Below, piece by piece: positions 59,461-64,000 of a stretch of DNA of 64,000 bases. The notes below the pieces were generated by a model. It did not search any database, was not told the DNA's origin, and saw nothing but the letters and a program-made list of their open reading frames with translations. Each line of letters starts with the position of its first letter. Positions within the stretch are counted from its first letter, which is position 1. Origin of the DNA: SZUA-430 sp965227535 (GTDB taxonomy: Bacteria; Pseudomonadota; Alphaproteobacteria; Micropepsales; Micropepsaceae); NCBI GenBank assembly GCA_965227535.1, contig OZ245761.1, positions 4,774,001 through 4,838,000 on the forward strand. The letters are read 5' to 3'. The translations under genes were made by a program, and so were the position numbers.

Positions 59461-59602
59461 TGTTATCCCGGAAGTTAGGCTCGCCCGTTGCGCAGCAACG
59501 GCCTTGCGAGCCTTACTATCCGGGACCTAGGAGACCGGGCGGTGAGTCTGTGCTCAGTCTCCTGGGTCCCGGCTCTAGCTCCGCTCGCCCGGGATGACAG
59601 GG
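59459..59602. repeat. Multi-hairpin (three-way-junction-like) intergenic element
   Basis: Outer arms CCTGTTATCCCGG (59459-59471) and CCGGGATGACAGG (59590-59602) enclose two internal inverted repeats: TCCCGGAAGTTAGGCTCGC with GCGAGCCTTACTATCCGGGA (about 59466-59523, itself containing CCGTTGCGCAGCAACGG), and GGGACCTAGGAGAC (59523-59536) with GTCTCCTGGGTCCC (59557-59570). The whole could fold into a branched structure. It lies between two genes on the same strand and is probably a dispersed palindromic element. Confidence 0.8.
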
Positions 59603-59608
59603 TTTGAA

Positions 59609-60466
59609 ATGCCGACAAAGCAACAAAACAAAGTCGCCATCGTCACCGGCGCCGCGCGCGGCATCGGCGCAGGCGTCGCCGCCGCGCTCGCGAAGAAAGG
59701 CTACGCCGTCGCGCTGATCGGCCTTGAGGGCGACCTCCTGCGCCAGAACGCCAAGGCCATCGGCGACCGCGCGATGTCCTTCGAAGTCGACGTGACCGAC
59801 CGCACCGCAATGGGCAGCGCCGTCGAAGGCGCGCGCGAACGCTTCGGCCGCATCGATGCAGTGGTCTCGAACGCCGGCATCGCCAACTACGAACTCATCC
59901 GCGACATGGCGGCCGAGAACTTCCGTCGCGTCATCGCCGTCAACGTCGAAGGCACGTTCAACGCCGTGAAGGCGACGCTGCCGCATCTGATCGAATCCAA
60001 AGGCTACTTCCTCGCCGTCGCCTCGATTGCCGCCGCAACCGCACCGCCCGGCCTCGCCGCCTACGGCGCCAGCAAAGCCGCGACCGAAGGCTTCACCGAC
60101 ACCTTCCGCAGCGAGGTCTCCCATCTTGGCATCGATGTCGGCGTCGCTTATTTCGGCTGGCTCGCGACCGATCTCGTGAAGACTGCGGGAGAACATCCAG
60201 CCTTCACCTACATGCGAACCCACTTGCCGGGCCCGCTGAAAGCCGTCGCCCCGGTCGACATCGCCGTGCAAGCGATCGTGAACGGCGTCCTCCGCCGCAA
60301 ACGCCGCGTCATCGCGCCCGGCTGGCTGCGCATTGCCCTCGCGCTGCGCTGGTTCGTCTCCGGCAACCCGTCGAGCTACAAAGCCCATATGCCTGAAATC
60401 GAACGCCTCTGCACGGAGGAGGCCAAGAAGCGAAGGGCCTACATGTCCGACCCCTCGCGCGGCTGA
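59609..60466 (+). CDS. SDR-family oxidoreductase
   Basis: A 285-residue classical SDR: VAIVTGAARGIGAGVAAALA, DAVVSNAGIANYELI, FLAVASIAAATAPPGLAAYG then ASKAATEGF with Tyr-x3-Lys. The C-terminal 60 residues include a hydrophobic stretch (WLRIALALRWFVSG) that may attach to membranes, as in steroid- or lipid-acting SDRs. The ATG at 59609 avoids the upstream repeat. Its operon link to the acyl-CoA dehydrogenase is interrupted by that repeat. Confidence 0.9.
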   Translation: MPTKQQNKVAIVTGAARGIGAGVAAALAKKGYAVALIGLEGDLLRQNAKAIGDRAMSFEVDVTDRTAMGSAVEGARERFGRIDAVVSNAGIANYELIRDMAAENFRRVIAVNVEGTFNAVKATLPHLIESKGYFLAVASIAAATAPPGLAAYGASKAATEGFTDTFRSEVSHLGIDVGVAYFGWLATDLVKTAGEHPAFTYMRTHLPGPLKAVAPVDIAVQAIVNGVLRRKRRVIAPGWLRIALALRWFVSGNPSSYKAHMPEIERLCTEEAKKRRAYMSDPSRG

Positions 60467-60561
60467 TCTCAAGCGCACGCACAAGAGATCAGCCATGGTG
60501 GAGAAGGTCGGCTCAATCCTCGCCGGGCACAGGTGGTTGCGTCACGATTCTCGTTCGGCGT

Positions 60562-61185
60562 TCATCCGGTTCTTCCCATTTTGGGTGGCGTACCGGCACC
60601 GTTCGACAGCAGCTTGAACACGGCCAGCAATACGGAAGCGATCGCCATGCCGAACAGCAAAGTCTCGTTGTCGAAACTGACCTGATAGCCCCTGACCTGG
60701 TCATTCGCGGCCGCCGCGAGATCATGCCAAAAGGCGATGGTGCACAGAGAAACGGCTGCGTTCATAAGAGAATAAAATGCCGGCGCGACCTGCCCGAGCA
60801 AGTAAACGAAGTACAAGAGGAACAAGGCACCGCAGAGCGCGTAGTACGAAACAACGACAGCGGAATTGTAATGGACGCCGCCGACTTGGCACGCCGCGCG
60901 TCCTTGCGCCACCGACGAAAGACAGTTGTCGAAAACGCTCTCCAACCCTTCAGACAGGTCGGCCTTGAAAGTGGGCATCTTCCCGTCTGCTCGGAATGGT
61001 GGAGGAGGCGGCGTCATCAGAATAATGGGGCTGGTGAATGTTTCCAGCGCCGGCACGGCATCAATCACGCGCTTGCCCGTGGCCGCTCCCACAATGGCGA
61101 TCAGGATAGCCAGGGCGAAAATTGCGTAGACCGCCTCGCCGATTAGCGACATGAGCGTATCAAATGCAGAATCTGTTGAGAGCAT
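60562..61185 (-). CDS. Orphan membrane protein of unknown function
   Basis: A 207-residue protein (an ATG at 61197 would add four) with four hydrophobic segments (about residues 18-38, 107-127, 131-149 and 171-194), a Pro-rich loop (MTPPPPPFRADG) and Cys residues in the loop (NCLSSVAQGRAACQVGG). The GGTGG site favours ATG at 61185. Its codon use and the AT-rich upstream region differ from the neighbours, suggesting a more recent arrival. No family is recognised. Confidence 0.7.
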   Translation of the reverse strand: MLSTDSAFDTLMSLIGEAVYAIFALAILIAIVGAATGKRVIDAVPALETFTSPIILMTPPPPPFRADGKMPTFKADLSEGLESVFDNCLSSVAQGRAACQVGGVHYNSAVVVSYYALCGALFLLYFVYLLGQVAPAFYSLMNAAVSLCTIAFWHDLAAAANDQVRGYQVSFDNETLLFGMAIASVLLAVFKLLSNGAGTPPKMGRTG

Positions 61186-61491
61186 TTTTTCCACCATCAG
61201 GACCCGATATGTTTTTGAAAACAATTTTGGTCAATTTTGTGGCGAGGTATTTTGTCTTCATTGGAAAAAATGTTGAGCGCAGTCGTCTTTCTTGATGAGT
61301 TCACCGAACGTTCGGGAAGGGTCGCGATCCGATTCTGCGTGAGTTGTGGCTCGCGCTCGGCCGTTCGGCAACCGCTCGCCCGATAGGCACCCATCAATGC
61401 ATGACCGCGCGCGTCGACAAGCGTCATCATCACCGCGATCCGAGCGCCCGCCCACCGCGCGAACGCTGTGTGCGGGCGCTGGGGAAGGTCT
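61186..61491. promoter_or_regulatory. AT-rich intergenic region with phased direct repeats
   Basis: A stretch without a supported gene. CAATTTTG occurs at 61222-61229 and again at 61232-61239, exactly ten bases apart (one helical turn), close upstream of the orphan membrane gene. This is the spacing of cooperative binding sites. A minus-strand frame at 61197-61535 has no protein character. The rest shows nothing. Confidence 0.35.
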
Positions 61492-62394
61492 TCAGTTCCC
61501 GCTGATGCGGGCGAAGAATTTCTGCGTCTGCTCACCGCCCATGAAGTAGGCCTTCGCGCCCGACATGTCGGATATTTTCGACCAGTTCTCCGCGACCTTC
61601 TCGGCCGTCAAGCCCTGCTGCCCCAGGAACGCACCGTTCGATTCCACGATCTGCGCCACAGCGAACGCCCCGCCGCCGGCCGCGAGGATCACGCCGGTCG
61701 GCGCATCTTCGCTGACGAGATAGATCACGCCCGGCGTCACGAACTCCGGCTTCAGCGCCTCAAGCGCTTGCGGCGGCATCAGGTTCTCCGTCATGCGCGT
61801 GGCGGCAACCGGCGCCAGCGCGTTGACGCGAATATTGTCCTTCTGCCCCTCAAGCTTCAGCGTGTTCATGAAGCCCACGAGCCCCAACTTCGCCGCGCCG
61901 TAATTCGTCTGCCCGAAATTGCCATACAAGCCCGACGACGACGACGTCATCACGATGCGGCCGTACTGCTGGGTCTTCATCGTCTCCCAAACAGCCTTCG
62001 TCACCTTCACCGCGCCGATCAAATGCACGTCGAGCACGAAGGTGAAGTCCTTCACCTCCATCTTCGCAAAACTCTTGTCGCGAAGAACGCCCGCATTGTT
62101 GATCAAGATATCGACGCGCCCGAACGCATCGATCGTTTGCTTCACCAACCCCGCAACGCCCGCATCATCGGTCACCGAAGCGCCGTTCGATATCGCTTCG
62201 CCGCCGGCCGCCTTGATCTCTTCGACGACCTTTTTCGCCGCCTCCGAAGACCCGCCCGACCCATCGACCGAACCGCCCAGGTCGTTGACCACAACCTTCG
62301 CCCCGCGCTTGGCGAGATCCAGCGCATGCGCGCGACCCAACCCACCGCCGGCGCCGGTGACAATGGCGACTTTTCCGTCGAAGCGAATGCTCAT
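61492..62394 (-). CDS. SDR of the (3R)-hydroxyacyl-CoA dehydrogenase (MFE-2-like) type
   Basis: A 300-residue protein matching the dehydrogenase domain of peroxisomal multifunctional enzyme type 2: MSIRFDGKVAIVTGAGGGLG, KVVVNDLGGSVDGSGGSSEA, DILINNAGVLRDKSFAKM, GRIVMTSSSSGLYGNFGQTN then YGAAKLGLVGFMNTL. A C-terminal extension (KVAENWSKISDMSGAKAYFM) is family-typical. It probably oxidises a CoA-linked 3-hydroxy acid. The ATG at 62394 has an AGGAAC site. Confidence 0.92.
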   Translation of the reverse strand: MSIRFDGKVAIVTGAGGGLGRAHALDLAKRGAKVVVNDLGGSVDGSGGSSEAAKKVVEEIKAAGGEAISNGASVTDDAGVAGLVKQTIDAFGRVDILINNAGVLRDKSFAKMEVKDFTFVLDVHLIGAVKVTKAVWETMKTQQYGRIVMTSSSSGLYGNFGQTNYGAAKLGLVGFMNTLKLEGQKDNIRVNALAPVAATRMTENLMPPQALEALKPEFVTPGVIYLVSEDAPTGVILAAGGGAFAVAQIVESNGAFLGQQGLTAEKVAENWSKISDMSGAKAYFMGGEQTQKFFARISGN

Positions 62395-62554
62395 GAAGTT
62401 CCTCGTGTCCGTTTGCTGCAATGGCGAAATTCGGCCCGTTTCTGCCCTGGGAACGCCTGGAAATCAACCCGCCGCACCGCCGCAATCCGCAAGGCGGAAC
62501 TGAGCCGCAGGGTGTTTGGCGCGTTTACGCTCGAGCACCCCCGAAAAGGACGCC

Positions 62555-62743
62555 ATGACCGCCAACCTCGATCTCCAGCTCGCCATCGACGCGCCGCCCG
62601 ACAAAGTCTTCGCGGCGATCACCGATCTGCACGCGGGCGGCCGTTGGCTCCCCGGCCGCACGAAGCTCGAAGTGTTGACGCCTGGTCCTCATCCGCAGGC
62701 GCAGAACGGCGGCGAGCCGATGCCCAATCGTCAGGCATCATGA
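62555..62743 (+). pseudogene. Truncated SRPBCC (START/cyclase-fold) gene
   Basis: The frame starts like a normal SRPBCC protein: MTANLDLQLAIDAPPDKVFA, then AITDLHAGGRWLPGRTKLEV, which is the first strand-helix-helix of the fold. After about residue 45 the sequence turns into PGPHPQAQNGGEPMPNRQAS and stops at residue 62, where about 150 residues are expected. The remainder of the fold is not found downstream before the nucleoside transporter, so this is probably a decayed fragment. Confidence 0.6.
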
Positions 62744-62827
62744 TGCCACCGCGCCGCTGCGCAGAAGCGCCCGTTAGCGGCTAGAGTACCCCGGGGCCGG
62801 ACGGCGACTCGGGGGGACAGACGACGC

Positions 62828-64000
62828 ATGGAATTCTTGCCGCAAGTGCAGAGCGCGCTGGGCATTGTCGCCTTCATTGCGTTCGCGTGGATGCTATCCG
62901 AAAGACCAAGCGCGTTCCCGTGGATGACGGTCATCGTCGGCGTCGCCGTCCAAATCGTCCTCGCGATGGCCTTCCTCGGCATACCGCTGATGCGCGACGC
63001 GCTGCTCGACCTCAATGTCGTCGTCGACGTGATCTCGAAAGCGTCGAACAAGGCATCGACCTTCGTCTTCGGCTACATCTCCGGCGGCCCCCCGCCGTTC
63101 GAAGTGAAGAACCCGAACGCGATGATCTCACTCGCCTTCGGCATCCTGCCCATCGTGCTGGTGATGTCGGCGCTCTCGGCGTTGCTGTGGCACTGGAAGA
63201 TCTTGCAGTGGATCGTGCAGGGCTTCGCCTTCGCGCTCGAAAAGACGATGCGCATCGGCGGCGCGCTCGGAGTCGGCGTTGCGTCCAACATCTTCTTAGG
63301 CACAATCGAAGCGCCGCTGCTCATCCGCCCCTATCTCGAAAAACTCACGCGCAGCGAACTCTTCACGTTGTTCACCTGCGGTTTGGCGAACGTCGCAGGC
63401 ACCGTGCTCGTTCTTTTCGCGACAATCCTAAATCCGGTCATCCCCGGCGCGCTCGGCCATATCATCGTGGCCTCGATCCTCTCGCTGCCCGCGTCGATCG
63501 TTCTCTCGAAAGTGATGATTCCCGGCGACGAAACGACGCCGGCCAGCGTCGGCATCGGCCGCCTTTACCGCTCCAGCATGGACGCGGTCGCCACCGGCGC
63601 CGAAGACGGCATGAAGATCTACCTCAACATCATCGCCATGCTGATCGTGATGGTGGCGCTCGTCGCGCTCGCGGATGCGATCATGGCCAACTTCATTCTC
63701 AACGGCGAACCCCTAACCTTCGCGCGCATCGCCGGCTGGGTCTTCGCGCCTCTGGCATGGCTCATCGGCATTCCGATGGGTGAGGCCGACACCGCCGGCG
63801 GCCTGATGGGCACGAAGGTCGTGCTCAACGAGTTCATCGCCTACCTCAATCTCGCCGCATTGCCGCCCGACACTCTAAGCCCCCGCTCGGAGTTGCTGAT
63901 GCTCTACGCGCTGTGCGGTTTCGCGAACTTGAGCTCCGTCGGCATGGTCATCGCCGGCGTCAGCGCACTCGCGCCCGCCCGCCGCGACGAAATCGTGGAA
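62828..64000 (+). CDS. CNT-family concentrative nucleoside transporter, 3' end cut by window
   Basis: An ATG at 62828 opens a frame of 391 codons still open at base 64000. MEFLPQVQSALGIVAFIAFA begins helix 1; VFGYISGGPPPFE, SNIFLGTIEAPLLIRPYLEK and NEFIAYLNLAALPPDTLSPR carry the conserved Glu and Asn residues that bind nucleoside and sodium or proton; LYALCGFANLSSVGMVIAGV is a late conserved helix. CNT proteins are usually 400-430 residues, so only the tail is missing. It imports nucleosides across the inner membrane. Confidence 0.92.
   Translation, partial: MEFLPQVQSALGIVAFIAFAWMLSERPSAFPWMTVIVGVAVQIVLAMAFLGIPLMRDALLDLNVVVDVISKASNKASTFVFGYISGGPPPFEVKNPNAMISLAFGILPIVLVMSALSALLWHWKILQWIVQGFAFALEKTMRIGGALGVGVASNIFLGTIEAPLLIRPYLEKLTRSELFTLFTCGLANVAGTVLVLFATILNPVIPGALGHIIVASILSLPASIVLSKVMIPGDETTPASVGIGRLYRSSMDAVATGAEDGMKIYLNIIAMLIVMVALVALADAIMANFILNGEPLTFARIAGWVFAPLAWLIGIPMGEADTAGGLMGTKVVLNEFIAYLNLAALPPDTLSPRSELLMLYALCGFANLSSVGMVIAGVSALAPARRDEIVE

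Noticed and set aside
61197..61535. A 112-codon minus-strand frame
   Set aside because: It overlaps the end of the SDR gene and an AT-rich spacer; its composition is random-like.
1..64000. tRNA, rRNA, CRISPR arrays, insertion sequences, phage genes or known defence systems
   Set aside because: Read for on both strands by eye. No tRNA-like T-arm context, regular repeat-spacer arrays, transposases, integrases or defence proteins were found.

Overview
The window is GC-rich, gene-dense, single-copy chromosomal DNA (no rRNA, tRNA, CRISPR array, transposase or phage gene seen). The gene families suggest an alphaproteobacterium of the Caulobacterales/Micropepsales kind: many acyl-CoA dehydrogenases and short-chain dehydrogenases (SDRs), a TauD-type dioxygenase, an M13 peptidase, a PATR-repeat autotransporter, LuxI/LuxR pairs and DUF1289/DUF2188/DUF4199/DUF2834 proteins. 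Genus assignment is inference only. Genes are tightly packed, often with 1-10 nt overlaps (TAATG, ATGA, GTGA, TTGA) that suggest translational coupling.

Layout. 0-5 kb: partial membrane protein, TauD dioxygenase coupled to a secreted PQQ-type sugar dehydrogenase, two small membrane proteins, an MFS exporter, a GFA/CENP-V-type zinc protein and a PagL-like lipid A deacylase. 5-9.5 kb: acyl-CoA dehydrogenase and acyl-CoA ligase opposite an amidohydrolase. 9.5-14.7 kb: a 21-codon ORF, a membrane-tethered LuxR regulator, VOC and DUF4199 proteins, TerC, a large FAD oxidoreductase and a stand-alone CheB. 14.7-23 kb: an SDR/SnoaL operon facing an HxlR regulator, then mixed oxidoreductases and hydrolases with a TetR regulator. 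23-30 kb: M13 peptidase divergent from a DUF3604-PpiC-HupE operon whose last gene carries a long inverted repeat in its 5' coding region. 30-36 kb: an XRE/MmyB-type regulator, a periplasmic Cache protein with a degenerate histidine kinase that has Arg at the phospho-acceptor position, and an operon containing a cold-shock-domain/RGG-linker/VOC fusion. 36-43 kb: an Fe-S-type regulator divergent from a Rieske protein with a 400-residue uncharacterised helical domain, an SDR lacking the catalytic Tyr, an SPFH protein, and a predicted proteasome-fold Ntn hydrolase with a small partner. 44-47.7 kb: two tandem paralogous luxR-luxI pairs with dyads upstream and hairpins over both luxI ribosome-binding sites. 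47.7-64 kb: SDR, autotransporter, MOSC/DUF1289, a paired acyl-CoA dehydrogenase operon, a classical histidine kinase, an enoyl-CoA hydratase/GNAT/monooxygenase/acyl-CoA dehydrogenase operon, a multi-hairpin repeat, further SDRs, a truncated SRPBCC gene and a CNT nucleoside transporter running off the end.

The dominant metabolic theme is activation and beta-oxidation-like degradation of CoA-linked acids (ligase, four acyl-CoA dehydrogenases, enoyl-CoA hydratase, 3-hydroxyacyl-CoA-type SDR), alongside cell-density signalling. The best candidates for undescribed biology are the Ntn-hydrolase pair, the cold-shock/VOC fusion, the histidine-less kinase with its Cache partner, and the duplicated quorum-sensing locus.
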